Below are positions 1 through 9,010 of a stretch of DNA of 64,000 bases, piece by piece (the first letter of the stretch is position 1; every line of letters starts with the position of its first letter). Source of the stretch: Geomonas agri (GTDB lineage Bacteria; Desulfobacterota; Desulfuromonadia; Geobacterales; Geobacteraceae); NCBI RefSeq assembly GCF_020179605.1, contig NZ_JAINZO010000004.1:17939-81938 (forward strand). Reading direction: 5' to 3'. The notes under the pieces were generated by a model. That model saw nothing but the letters and a program-made list of their open reading frames with translations. It was not told where the DNA came from and did not search any database. Made by a program: the position numbers and the translations under genes.

Positions 1-870
1 CACGGGCGGGTCGTAGATTGTGCTGAGCCCTGTCGGCCAAAACAGAAGCTTCACGTAACGGGTTAACACGGTCAGCATCGTGAAAAATGTCGCAAGCCGG
101 CTACCACCGTGGTAGCCGGTGCGGCCGCCCCCCAACCCCGGCATTTCGCCCGGAAGCTGGCTTTGCATAGTCACCCAGGCCATGGCGGCAGCGGCACAGA
201 AGAACGGGATGATTGCCAGATGCAATTTGTCGCGCTTTGACCTTTCCACGTAGCAGAGGTCATACAGAAGCAGCTGGAGCGGAAAGATGACAGCGACCGA
301 TTTGGAAAGCAACGCGCATACAAAGCAAGTAAAGCTGGCCAGGTACGCTTTCCCTCCGCCATCCCGGCCGCGCTGTCGGTAGGTGATGTACGCCGCAAAA
401 CCGCACAGACAGAAAAACATCGCCAGCAGGTTCTTGCGTTCTGATATCCAGGCCACGGATTCGACCTGCACCGGATGGATGAGAAAAATGAATCCCGAGG
501 AAAAGGCCTGCAAGCGGCTGAAACCGAGCCTGATGAGGAGCATGTATAGGATGAGCCCATTACAGGCATGGAGGGTGATGTTTGTCAGGAAATAACCCGC
601 CGGCTTTATGCCCCAGGCCACATGGTCGATCATGTACGAAATCAGGTGAAGCGGGGCGTAATTGCCGAGATAGCTACGGGCGAACACACTCTTCAGGTTC
701 TCAAGGGTCAGTTTTTTCACCGCCTGATTGGCCAGGACGTATTTTTGATCGTCCCAAAAGATCTGGAAATCATGTCCTAGGATGCGAATATAGACGGCTA
801 TGGTAATGACGAGTAAAACCGCTGCTGGAAGCAGATGGGGCGTTATTTTTTCAGAGTAGTATCGCTTCAT
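1..870 (-). CDS. TMTC-like multi-pass membrane protein, 3' part cut by window edge
   Basis: Reading leftwards from an ATG at 870, the frame stays open for 290 codons to position 1, so the C-terminus lies outside the window. The product starts MKRYYSEKITPHLLP and has a first membrane helix, then a WDDQKYV loop, GNYAPLHLISYMID and HPVQVESVAWISERKN. The same motifs occur in the same order in the complete protein at 7162-8847, so the two are paralogues. The architecture matches the TMTC group (GT-C fold membrane part followed by TPRs), whose eukaryotic members are protein O-mannosyltransferases. The acidic pair in the first external loop would be the catalytic region by analogy. Any TPR part is not visible here. 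A bacterial substrate is unknown; a sugar-transfer role is inference only. Confidence 0.8.
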   Translation of the reverse strand, partial: MKRYYSEKITPHLLPAAVLLVITIAVYIRILGHDFQIFWDDQKYVLANQAVKKLTLENLKSVFARSYLGNYAPLHLISYMIDHVAWGIKPAGYFLTNITLHACNGLILYMLLIRLGFSRLQAFSSGFIFLIHPVQVESVAWISERKNLLAMFFCLCGFAAYITYRQRGRDGGGKAYLASFTCFVCALLSKSVAVIFPLQLLLYDLCYVERSKRDKLHLAIIPFFCAAAAMAWVTMQSQLPGEMPGLGGGRTGYHGGSRLATFFTMLTVLTRYVKLLFWPTGLSTIYDPPV

Positions 871-1318
871 TTCTCCAACATCCAAAAGCATGCCACCTGG
901 GTGGATCGCCCTTTTGCAATGAACCGAACTTGCATGCAACCTGAAGCTGTCGGCCGTTGATGCATGACATACAAAAAAGACAATCGCAGGCCCAGGGGGA
1001 TTGGCCGCACACACTGTGCCTCTACAGAATCGTATAGGGCCCAAGGAAAATTGGAACCGGCCGAAGATCATCTAACTGTGGTTTCAATTACCATGTTTTG
1101 ATAGGCTAGTGCCAGCAAAATATGGATCTTGGCTATTTGTACCGCACCATACACCGTTGGATCGTAGCGTGCGCTCAGCTGCGGTACACCAGCGCGTGAA
1201 GGTCTTGACAATTAATCGGGCTGCTATTACATTCAAGCCAAAATTATAAAAGAACAGCACCCGTTCTGAACCGTTTGGCGAAGCACGGTCAAAATCAAGC
1301 GCAACCGGAGGATTAGTG
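871..1318. other. intergenic region between divergent genes
   Basis: This 448-nt gap separates the minus-strand membrane protein from the plus-strand Sel1 protein. Apart from the promoter at 1205-1233 I see no gene, repeat or RNA in it. Confidence 0.5.
1205..1233 (+). promoter_or_regulatory. sigma-70 type promoter for the Sel1 protein gene
   Basis: A perfect -35 TTGACA (1205-1210) is followed after 17 nt by TACATT (1228-1233, 4 of 6 matches to the -10 consensus). Transcription would start near 1240, about 80 nt before the ATG at 1319. Confidence 0.6.
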
Positions 1319-1729
1319 ATGCAACGACTCATATGTATTATGCTGTGGTGTGCCTGCTTACTTTTGACGGGTCCAACCCTTTCAGGAGCCGCATACTTTG
1401 ACGGCATGGAGGCCTACCGGCTGGGCGATTACAAAACAGCCTTGCGGGAGTTCAAGGCATCGGATGACGATGTCAAATCACTATATATGCTTGGCGTAAT
1501 GTTCGAAAAGGGCCATGGGGTAAAAATCGATTTTACCGAGGCTGCCGCCTGGTATCATAAAGCTGCCGACAAGGACAGTGCGCCGGCCCAGTACCGCTTG
1601 GGGCGTCTCTATGAACGGGGCCAGGGGGTCGAACAGAACCTCAATGAAGCCATTAAGCTGTACAAGAAATCTTCGCGGCAGGGGAACCAGGACGCCAAAC
1701 TTGCTTTGAAAAGAATTGAAACACCGTGA
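1319..1729 (+). CDS. small exported Sel1-repeat protein
   Basis: The 136-residue product has an N-terminal signal peptide (MQRLICIMLWCACLLL, cleavage probably after LSGA) and then Sel1-like repeats: a half repeat with a YRLGDYKTALREF TPR-like helix, one with LGVMFEKGHGV, and one with YRLGRLYERGQGV, each ending in an A-x-x-W/L-Y-x-K helix. Sel1 repeats are alpha-solenoid protein-binding modules. I chose ATG 1319 over the overlapping GTG 1316 because GGAGG at 1307-1311 then sits 7 nt upstream. It resembles the long Sel1 protein at 9011-10873 and the short one at 11688-11978. It probably acts as a periplasmic adaptor; no partner can be named. Confidence 0.8.
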   Translation: MQRLICIMLWCACLLLTGPTLSGAAYFDGMEAYRLGDYKTALREFKASDDDVKSLYMLGVMFEKGHGVKIDFTEAAAWYHKAADKDSAPAQYRLGRLYERGQGVEQNLNEAIKLYKKSSRQGNQDAKLALKRIETP

Positions 1730-1744
1730 TTTCTAATCCTATCC

Positions 1745-2440
1745 CGGACCCTTGATCAGGCAAAGCGTAAGCACCTGGTGTCCACACCGTAGATAGCCCT
1801 CTTATCGAGGCTTGGACGCCGATGCCGTCATCGGGTGCGTGCAAAAATCATGACGTAGATTTCAAGGGCAGGAAGCCCAGTAACGAACCCCATACCTCCG
1901 ATACCGACCTCGATGCCCGCCTCTATCGCAGGGTAGGACGAAAGAGGCAAAGTTGTCCTGCCAAAGACATACGTTGATGAAAATCGTAGCGGTCTGATCG
2001 TGAAGACCACGGTAACCTAAGTGAGTGATACCGGTGAGTGCGAAGCTACTAAAAGATGCTGCAGCGACTGACAGAACGACCCAACGCATGACCTTGGGCG
2101 CTGACAAGGAGTACGAGACCAAAGGGTTCGCTCAGTGACTGCGTCGGTACATTGCGTGTCCTGCCTGCCTTCTTCATACAGCCAAAGCCTTCTTGGATTG
2201 GTATTCCCACCATCGATTCCTGTAGTTCTTAAATAGAGAAGATCGCCACGAACTTGGCCTACTGACCGCCACTTAACAACCTATTCCGAATGAGGAACCT
2301 CGGCCTTGTCGCCTGAGGCTGGAAAGATGCCTCTTGGGGGGCCTCTGGTTGACCAGTAACGAGTTGTAAAAGAGCAAAAACGGCTACAGTAGCGAGTAAC
2401 GCTTCAAAAAATCACTGGTGGAGCGGTCGTCGCTTCACGT
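1745..2440 (+). pseudogene. decayed IS5/IS1182-type transposase
   Basis: No open frame survives, but pieces in different frames line up in order with this transposase group. VDSPLIEAWTPM (near 1785) resembles the usual VDGTLIEAWAS. DVDFKGRKPSNEPHTSDTD followed by LDARLYRR (from 1855) resembles FHGxKRSNxTHxSTTDPDARLYRKG. DENRSGLIV (near 1975) resembles MENRNGLIV. LGADKEYETKGFAQ (near 2095) resembles LGADKGYDTxxFV and is followed by a stop codon. At least two frameshifts and several stops are needed. No clear terminal inverted repeats remain. This explains most of the gap between 1730 and 2508. The family is fairly clear, the exact element is not. Confidence 0.7.
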
Positions 2441-2508
2441 AGGGATGAACCTGTCATAATACACTGCAGCCATGTCGGTCCTAAACCTTCAGTGTCAATC
2501 GGGTTACT

Positions 2509-4836
2509 TTACGGTGCTGTCACCCGTAATCGTCGCCATTCCACGACCGCTAATGAAATCAGGGCAATTCCTCCTGCCACGCTGATAAGCAGGCCAATAC
2601 GCACCTCTCGCGGCTCATAGTTCATTTCTAGTACGTGTTTCCCAGCGGGCCAAGGCACAGCTCTGACCGCATAATCAGCCCGCCATATCGGCACATCCCT
2701 GCCGTCTATTTTTGCACGCCAGCCAGGCCAATACGAGTCATTGACGACCAGAATACCATCTTCTTTTGAGACTGCCTCGATCCGCAGATGGTTGGACAGG
2801 CGAGTACTGGCGAGAACCGAGCCTGCCCCAAGAGCTCCTGCCGGTGATGCACCTTCGAGAACTACCGATGCCCCCCCCCGTTCGAGAATGCCGGTCAACG
2901 CCTCCAGCGCTTCTTTTTCTCCTGGCACGAGTGTGACCTGCTCCGCAAACATTGCCCACGGACGGTGAGGGACTTGCCATCCTGCAAAGTCCCAGTCGGG
3001 ATTTTCCAGCACTTTGTTGCCACCTGTGCTCGCAGCCCTTGCCACCTCGGCTTCATTGTCAGAGTGCGGGTTCTTGATGATCACATGGGTCAGTGCATAG
3101 CGCCTCAAGGCGGTTAAGGCCTGGATGCCAAACTGGCGATTAAGAGTCGCTATCAACAGATCAAAGCGCCGGGGGCGCAGCCCGGTATAGGTATTGATTT
3201 GGTCAATGTGCGATGCAACATTGTATGACGGTGCTCCCATGTGGGATTGGCCGCCTGTCTGGGCGTCGAATTCGTCTATCCCCATCTGATAATTGTAGTT
3301 TTCTTCAAATGGTGTCACAATTCTGGTCGGCTCGCCGCTGATTGCGACTTTCTGCAAGGGCAACGGGTCAAGGACGGAGCGAGTTCCTGCGTGCAATGCA
3401 TAGTGCGCGCTGAAAAGCCCCTGTGCGAAGACCAGCCCTGCGGCAGCCGCGGGGAAGAGAGAGCGCGTTGCAGCCCAGTGCCCAGCAGCGGCGATCAGGC
3501 AAGCAAGCGCAAGGAGCGGCACGCCTGCGTGAACCAGTCCTCTCGCAAGATTACGGATCGCCTGCGGTGCAGCGCCATTGGCAGCGGTTCCCGTCAATAA
3601 TGTTTCGAGTCCCTGCCAGTTGGGCAGCAGCAGCGCCAGCCCTAGACATGCAAAGCCGACGCCTGCAGCAAACAGCAAACATAGTTTTGAAGGGCGCTGT
3701 GCGATCCGCTCGGCGCCGAAAGCGGCCAGCAGTGAGAGACAGAGGGTTAGGGGACCGACCATTTTTTCAGCGTATCGAAACTTGCCCCATACCGGCATGA
3801 GATGTGTGAGCTGTTCTGCCCCGAGGCTGGTGCCAAGCGCCAACCAGAGTGCTATCAGGGTTGAAACACCGAGTATCCTAGTTATGCGTGAATGCGCTAC
3901 CCCTGCGAGCGCCAGCAGAAGCATGCATGCCCCCATATGTACGCTGGGCAAGAAAGGCATCTCCAGCCCCGGCCTGGCAAGCCCGCCAAGCCACATGAAT
4001 ACAGGCCATTTGGTCACCCCTTGGCCGGGACTGCCGAAAAAACCCGGCGCGATAAACTCAAGAATGCGCCATGGCGGAAGAGCCCACTGCAGCCGGTCGA
4101 ATAAGTCCAGATCAACCCCGCGGGTGGTTTCGCGTAAAAACAGCAGCGTCGGGACCAGTTGCAGGCCGGACAGCGCGGTTCCGACGGCTATGCCTGTCAG
4201 GGCTCTCCTGAAACCGCGCCCCGCCCCCCCCTCCAAAGCCAGCGCCGTGCCGAGCAACAGCGCAACGATTGTCCATTGGGGGTCTCCCGCGAGATGCATC
4301 GCTGCCGTTGCTGCGGCAGCGATGACAACACCAAAGCGGCGCTCGTCGCCAGCCCCCCTGATTGCCGCAATGCACCACGGGGCCGTGGCTGCGGCGCACA
4401 GGTACTGGGTATTTGAGCTCAATCCAAGCACATACCCAGAAAGGCCGAAGCCGAGGCCGGCCAGCGCGGCTGCTCCGTATGAAACACCGAGCAGGCGGGC
4501 CAGGAGCGCGCCACCGATGGCGGCCAGCATGATGTAAATGGTTATAAAAACATCCAAACCAGCCTGGGGGAACAGGAATGCACCGATCACGGATACAGGA
4601 TGGAGAACACCGTGCATCAGCTGCGCGAAGAGAGGAATGCCGAGTACTTCATACGGGTTCCAGAGCGGCAGTTGAAGATTTCGTAGTGCATCTACGACGA
4701 GCGGCCGGATCGGCTGGAACAGTTTCGAGGAGTCGCGCCAGACGAGGGTGTGACCTGTTGCAAGCACCACCAACGCAGGGGTAACCGCCCCTACCGCCAC
4801 TGCGGTAATCCAGATGAGAAAATTGCGCCTTGACAT
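2509..4836 (-). CDS. YfhO-family GT-C-like membrane protein
   Basis: The 775-residue product has about a dozen membrane segments across residues 8-480, an early loop with WRDSSKLFQPIRPL and LWNPYEVLGIPLFAQ, a soluble domain, and a C-terminal beta domain containing NDSYWPGWRAKIDG and PIWRADYAVRAVPWPAGKH, then one last helix (residues 747-766). That C-terminal signature is typical of the YfhO family, whose Gram-positive members help glycosylate lipoteichoic acid. By analogy it may transfer a sugar from a polyprenyl donor on the outer face of the inner membrane. It is monocistronic and divergent from the exported protein at 5002. Its substrate cannot be told from sequence. Confidence 0.8.
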   Translation of the reverse strand: MSRRNFLIWITAVAVGAVTPALVVLATGHTLVWRDSSKLFQPIRPLVVDALRNLQLPLWNPYEVLGIPLFAQLMHGVLHPVSVIGAFLFPQAGLDVFITIYIMLAAIGGALLARLLGVSYGAAALAGLGFGLSGYVLGLSSNTQYLCAAATAPWCIAAIRGAGDERRFGVVIAAAATAAMHLAGDPQWTIVALLLGTALALEGGAGRGFRRALTGIAVGTALSGLQLVPTLLFLRETTRGVDLDLFDRLQWALPPWRILEFIAPGFFGSPGQGVTKWPVFMWLGGLARPGLEMPFLPSVHMGACMLLLALAGVAHSRITRILGVSTLIALWLALGTSLGAEQLTHLMPVWGKFRYAEKMVGPLTLCLSLLAAFGAERIAQRPSKLCLLFAAGVGFACLGLALLLPNWQGLETLLTGTAANGAAPQAIRNLARGLVHAGVPLLALACLIAAAGHWAATRSLFPAAAAGLVFAQGLFSAHYALHAGTRSVLDPLPLQKVAISGEPTRIVTPFEENYNYQMGIDEFDAQTGGQSHMGAPSYNVASHIDQINTYTGLRPRRFDLLIATLNRQFGIQALTALRRYALTHVIIKNPHSDNEAEVARAASTGGNKVLENPDWDFAGWQVPHRPWAMFAEQVTLVPGEKEALEALTGILERGGASVVLEGASPAGALGAGSVLASTRLSNHLRIEAVSKEDGILVVNDSYWPGWRAKIDGRDVPIWRADYAVRAVPWPAGKHVLEMNYEPREVRIGLLISVAGGIALISLAVVEWRRLRVTAP

Positions 4837-4917
4837 GAATTCTTTCTATCATCTTTCATGGAACCATTTCCAGAGAAATCGATTGAGGAGGGTAGAGCGT
4901 TATTGCGTACTGTTGGC

Positions 4918-4947
4918 TTGCCAATATGTGGCAAAGGATGCTAGTAT
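4918..4947 (+). promoter_or_regulatory. sigma-70 type promoter with TTGGC/GCCAA palindrome
   Basis: TTGCCA (4918-4923), an 18-nt spacer and TAGTAT (4942-4947) give a plausible promoter about 50 nt before the ATG at 5002. The -35 box lies inside TTGGC-TT-GCCAA (4913-4924), which could be an operator. Confidence 0.45.
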
Positions 4948-5001
4948 GCCCAAGATAGTTTCCGCGGCCCTTGGGCGGCATCAAAAGACAGGGAGTACAC
5001 A

Positions 5002-5754
5002 ATGAAGCACTATGTAAACAGGTTATTTTTTTCTCTTATTCTCTCTATGTCGGTTGCAGGAACCTGCGCAGCTGCAGTGCAGGAAGCAGAGCAGGCAAAA
5101 CCTGATGGGAGGCCGGGGATGGGTAACGATGTGGCTACCGGCATCGGCGGTAAGATCGTCGAAACGATGACAAGCGGTGACTATACATATGTTAACCTGG
5201 AAAAAGACGGGAAGAATGGCTGGGCGGCGTTCCCTGCAATGCCTTTGGCTGTGGGACAAGAGATTAGCGCCGTCAATTGCACACCGATGATGAATTTTCA
5301 GTCCAAAGCCCTCAACCGCACCTTCGATAAGATCATGTTCTGCAACAGAATATTGACGCCCGCCGAGGCGGAATTGCTCAATAAGAAGTCAATGGGCAGC
5401 AATGTGGCTGTGCCAATCTCTACAGAAAAGATCGTGATCGATCAGTCAAAGGGTGAGAACATGTATACCGTAGCCCAATGCTATGAACAGAGCGTTGATC
5501 TGGACAAGAAACTGGTCACAGTAAAGGCGAAGGTAATGAAGGTTTCTAGTGGGATAATGGGCAAAAACTGGATACATCTGCAGGATGGAACGGGTGAAGC
5601 GTTCAGCAAGACCAACGACTTGGTGGTCACCTCTAAGGAACTCCCTAAGGCAGGTGATGTAATTATCATTTCCGGCACACTCTTCAGGAATAAAGATTTC
5701 GGATCGGGTTATAAGTACAAAGTGATATTAGAAGAAGCGACAATCAAGAAATAA
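5002..5754 (+). CDS. exported protein with two OB-fold-like domains
   Basis: The 250-residue product begins with a signal peptide (cleavage probably after the alanines near residue 24). Two similar beta-rich halves follow. The first has GGKIVETMTSGDYTYVNLEK and WAAFPAMPLAVGQEI. The second has VTVKAKVMKVSSGIMGKNW, then IHLQDGTGEAF and PKAGDVIIISGTL. The pattern (K-V-x-K-V..G..N-W-I-H-L-x-D-G-T-G) is what one sees in exported OB-fold proteins annotated as nucleic-acid-binding-like in many Geobacter genomes. GGGAG at 4991-4995 is the ribosome site. A periplasmic location is likely. The ligand is unknown and DNA binding is not implied. Confidence 0.7.
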   Translation: MKHYVNRLFFSLILSMSVAGTCAAAVQEAEQAKPDGRPGMGNDVATGIGGKIVETMTSGDYTYVNLEKDGKNGWAAFPAMPLAVGQEISAVNCTPMMNFQSKALNRTFDKIMFCNRILTPAEAELLNKKSMGSNVAVPISTEKIVIDQSKGENMYTVAQCYEQSVDLDKKLVTVKAKVMKVSSGIMGKNWIHLQDGTGEAFSKTNDLVVTSKELPKAGDVIIISGTLFRNKDFGSGYKYKVILEEATIKK

Positions 5755-5852
5755 ATGTTCTTCTGAGAATTCCGCGAGGATTTATAAACGACAGCGGCAG
5801 CACTGCTGTATCTAGATGGTCCCCACCAATCTCGATACGCAGGAGGCTGCCG

Positions 5853-7062
5853 TTGTCAGTTTGTGACTACATTTCAATCGCTGGAGGCTGGGAAGGATAT
5901 CGTGTAGCTGAACTCGGTCCATCGAGGGACGGCAACCAGAAACGCATTGAACTCGAGTTGGGTCCACCATTCGAGGCAATATGGTCTCAGTCCCCTGTGG
6001 TCAACACGGTTCTACGGTATATTAAAACGCAAAGAGGACCTGGCGCGACCGGCCAACCTCTGGATGCTCAGACCTTTCTGGTCGTTCTTCTACAAAACTG
6101 TTGTGTCCGCACGGTGGGCCTGCTCTTAAGAATCTTTCCTGGGGGGAAATATGCGAGGGTTACTACTAGGCTGGCAGCAAGCGTCGCCAAGCTTTGCGAT
6201 TTCGTTGCTATAAAGCGCTGCATATATGGGTTTATCGTGGAACCAGATGAAGGACGATTGACAAGCGCTCGCCGAGAGATCGAGTTGGAACCGTCGATCC
6301 GTCTATGGTCGAGGTCATCGGATGGACGAATTCGCTCTGTACAAGGGACATCGCTACACAACGGTAATAGTCGAGCCGAGCCGGAAGGAAGTACTCTGTA
6401 TAGGTAAAGGCAGGAGTAGGGAGAGCATTCGCCCTTTCTTCAACTTGTTAGGCGAAGACGGATGCGAACGGTTGAAAGCCGTCGTTATGGACATAATGGT
6501 CTCCATGAGGAGGAGAACAAAGAGCACTCCCCGCAAGCCAAGAGCGTCAGCGACCTCTTCCACTCTGCCGCAAAATTTCGCAGAGAAGTAATAGACAGAG
6601 TTCGGTGGATGAAGCAAGCAGGCTAAGAAAAGACAAGAAAGTAAGAAAGGTTGTAGAAACAGCACGATGGCTATTGCTCTTCGCAACAGCTGAAAACGCC
6701 AAAGACGCAGACATGCTTCGCCTCCAAAAGCTGTTTGAGGCCAACAACAATTTCTTCACGGTTTAACTACTTAAGGAAGACTTCATGAAACTATGAAGCC
6801 CCCCATGTCTCGAAGAGGCTGAGATGTTTTGGGGTCAGTGGAGCCGAAGGGCGCTGGAGAGTGGAAAATCCGCTGGCGCTTTTTACCCGGCGGCTCGAAC
6901 TACCAGAGAGGGATTCTAAACCAATGCCAGTGGCCGCTCCAAACAGGCAGCTTCGAAGGGCACAAACAACAAGATCAAAGTAATCAAGATAATGGCTCAC
7001 GGCTTCCGGGGCCACGATTACTTCTTTCTCAAGATAAGAGCAGCTTTCCCTGAAATTACCGG
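5853..7062 (+). pseudogene. decayed ISL3-family transposase
   Basis: The reading frame opens at TTG 5853 behind AGGAGG with SVCDYISIAGGWEGYRVAEL, matching the ISL3 N-terminus, but the zinc-finger region is eroded. At 6322 a second frame begins with MDEFALYKGHRYTTVIVEP and GKGRSRESIRPFF, the DDE core with its first Asp. Beyond a frameshift come DLFHSAAKFRREVIDRVR, then VDEASRLRKDKKVRKVVE (about 6605-6655), LRLQKLFEANNNFFT, and finally GTNNKIKVIKIMAHGFRGHD and LKIRAAFPEI up to about 7060. All parts of a full-length transposase are present in order, but at least four frameshifts or stops break it. CCGGATGAACC (7060-7070) may be a remnant of the right terminal repeat; I could not find its left partner. 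Confidence 0.85.
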
Positions 7063-7117
7063 ATGAACCGAAATAAAGGCCCTTTGTCAGTTTATCCGGA
7101 GAAGGGATGGCCGCTAC

Positions 7118-7163
7118 ACACAAGCCGGGAACTGTTGCAAAGACCCGGCTTGTGTTTCTTTTC
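7118..7163. terminator. hairpin ACACAAGCCGGG / CCCGGCTTGTGT
   Basis: A perfect 12-bp inverted repeat (7118-7129 and 7144-7155, 14-nt loop) is followed on the plus strand by TTCTTTTC. It also lies 7 nt beyond the stop codon of the minus-strand gene ending at 7162, so it may end that transcript, though no T run follows in that direction. Confidence 0.5.
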
Positions 7164-8847
7164 AATTTCCCTGGTCTGGCTGCTTCGTGATTTCACTGAA
7201 AGAGTTAATATCACGTGTCAGCTTCAGGTTCGCTTGGTATGCCTTATTTCGAGGATCGAGGCGTACCGCGGTTTCAAAACTCAGTAGCGCTTCATTCATC
7301 CGCCCAGTGTTTGCCTGAGCGTTACCCAAGTTGAACCAGGCTTTAGCGAGTTGAGGATTCAGCTTTATCGCCATGCGAAACTGCTCAATGGCACTGTCCG
7401 TCAAGCCTTTGGTGCCATAGGCTGCACCCAGATTGTTGTGCGTGTTGGCGACGTCATTTCGCGGCCCGGAACCCTCCCGGAGTTTTATAGCAGGAGGGTA
7501 CAGTCTCAATGCAGTTCTGAACTGGTTAATGGCCTCGTCTACCAGTCCCCTCTGTAGTAGCCCTTCTCCGAAACCATCGTGGGTCAGGGCCACAGCCGGA
7601 GCCTTTTTCACCGCATCGCCCCAAAGCGTGAAACTGTCCTGCCAGACACCAATTCTGAGGGAGCTGACAACGGCGCATGCGACGATCAACCCGGCCATTA
7701 AGAGCACGCGCAGCATGGACCTTCCGGAGCCTACCCATTCCTTCCAGGTGACGCTGGGCAGCACCGTGCCACTCAAATATGCCGCAGCGCCCAGCATCGG
7801 AAAGTAAAGATAGCGGTCGTTCATCAAGGTTACGATGGGAACGATCTGGCTTACCGGGATCAGGCCTACGAAGAAGAGCGCATACCAGAAGAAGTGTTCC
7901 CTTTTCTGCCGGTAGAGCCACCATCCAAGCCAGATCAACATAGCGCACGCCCCAGCAGCCAACGCTACTGCTGCATCAATACCGCTCTTGATCGGCACAT
8001 CATAGAAGGCACTTAGATCAGTAGGCCAAAAGACAAGACGCAGGTAACTGAGCAGTACTGGGATCATCGTCAAAAATGTGGCAAAGGGGCTGCCGCCGTG
8101 ATACGTGGTTATACCGCCATGTGTTTCCGAGTGGCTGATCAGGGCTATGAAAACGGTCCAAGCGGCAAGGGCCATGAACGGAACCACGGCGACAATGCTT
8201 TTTTTGAGACATCGCCCGCCGCCGTAGCACAGGTCGAAAAGAAGGATGACCAGCGGCATGACCACAACCACTGATTTCGTCAACAGCGCCGCAAGGAAAG
8301 AGATCAATGATAGCAGGTACCAGCCCCGTGTGGAGCCTCCGCTACCCTCTCGGTACTCACGGTAGCAGCTCAGGCTGGCCAGAAAGAAGGACATCGCCAG
8401 CACGGTCTTCCTCTCCGCGGCCCAGACGACCGTTTCGACCTGCACCGGGTGCAGCAGGAAGATCAGGCTAGCAAAGAATATCCATATTCTCTCCCCTGCT
8501 AACCGTCGGAGGAACGCATACAGCAGCAAGCCGTTGAGCGTGTGCAGCACTATGTTGGTGAGAATGAATCCGAAAGGCCGCATCCCCCAAATTTCGTAGT
8601 CGATCATATAGGAAACGAGGTGGAGTGGAGCGTAGTTGCCGAGGGAAAAGGTTGTGAACGCCGCTTTCAGGTGTTCAGCTGTCAGCCCCCTGATGGCGTC
8701 GTTTTCCAGAATATACTGCCGGTCATCCCAATTTATCAGGAAATCATGACCCAGCGCCGGCCAGAAGAGTGCCAGCGATAGGGCTGACAGTAGAGCCAAT
8801 GAAAAGTAAAAAAACAGCTTATCGTTTGAACTGCTACTGTTAGGCAT
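7162..8847 (-). CDS. TMTC-like membrane protein with C-terminal TPRs
   Basis: The 561-residue product has about ten membrane helices in residues 10-400, with NWDDRQYILENDAIRG in the first external loop, NYAPLHLVSYMIDYEIWG and HPVQVETVVWAAERKT. The C-terminal 140 residues carry TPRs (HDGFGEGLLQRGLVDEAINQF, NTHNNLGAAYGTKGLTDSAI, AWFNLGNAQANTGRMNEALL). This membrane-GT-C plus TPR layout is that of TMTC proteins, known in animals as ER O-mannosyltransferases. In bacteria the acceptor is unknown. It is the complete paralogue of the gene at 1-870. An alternative view is a scaffold that only resembles a transferase. Confidence 0.8.
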   Translation of the reverse strand: MPNSSSSNDKLFFYFSLALLSALSLALFWPALGHDFLINWDDRQYILENDAIRGLTAEHLKAAFTTFSLGNYAPLHLVSYMIDYEIWGMRPFGFILTNIVLHTLNGLLLYAFLRRLAGERIWIFFASLIFLLHPVQVETVVWAAERKTVLAMSFFLASLSCYREYREGSGGSTRGWYLLSLISFLAALLTKSVVVVMPLVILLFDLCYGGGRCLKKSIVAVVPFMALAAWTVFIALISHSETHGGITTYHGGSPFATFLTMIPVLLSYLRLVFWPTDLSAFYDVPIKSGIDAAVALAAGACAMLIWLGWWLYRQKREHFFWYALFFVGLIPVSQIVPIVTLMNDRYLYFPMLGAAAYLSGTVLPSVTWKEWVGSGRSMLRVLLMAGLIVACAVVSSLRIGVWQDSFTLWGDAVKKAPAVALTHDGFGEGLLQRGLVDEAINQFRTALRLYPPAIKLREGSGPRNDVANTHNNLGAAYGTKGLTDSAIEQFRMAIKLNPQLAKAWFNLGNAQANTGRMNEALLSFETAVRLDPRNKAYQANLKLTRDINSFSEITKQPDQGN

Positions 8848-9010
8848 GTCTATAACGTGGGCACCTTGGCTGGTCTAAACTCTGTGTTGAATGCATTGGG
8901 TACATGCCTTATTTCGATCACGGCGTCTGGCTCAATTCTTGCTGATAATTTTACAGTTATCTGCTTGTATTTTACTCAATGAATTAATGCGGCACCTGAC
9001 CCGTTGTTTA

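Noticed and set aside
1828..2122. Minus-strand frames of 60 and 86 codons
   Set aside because: They lie over the plus-strand transposase remnant and have no ribosome sites.
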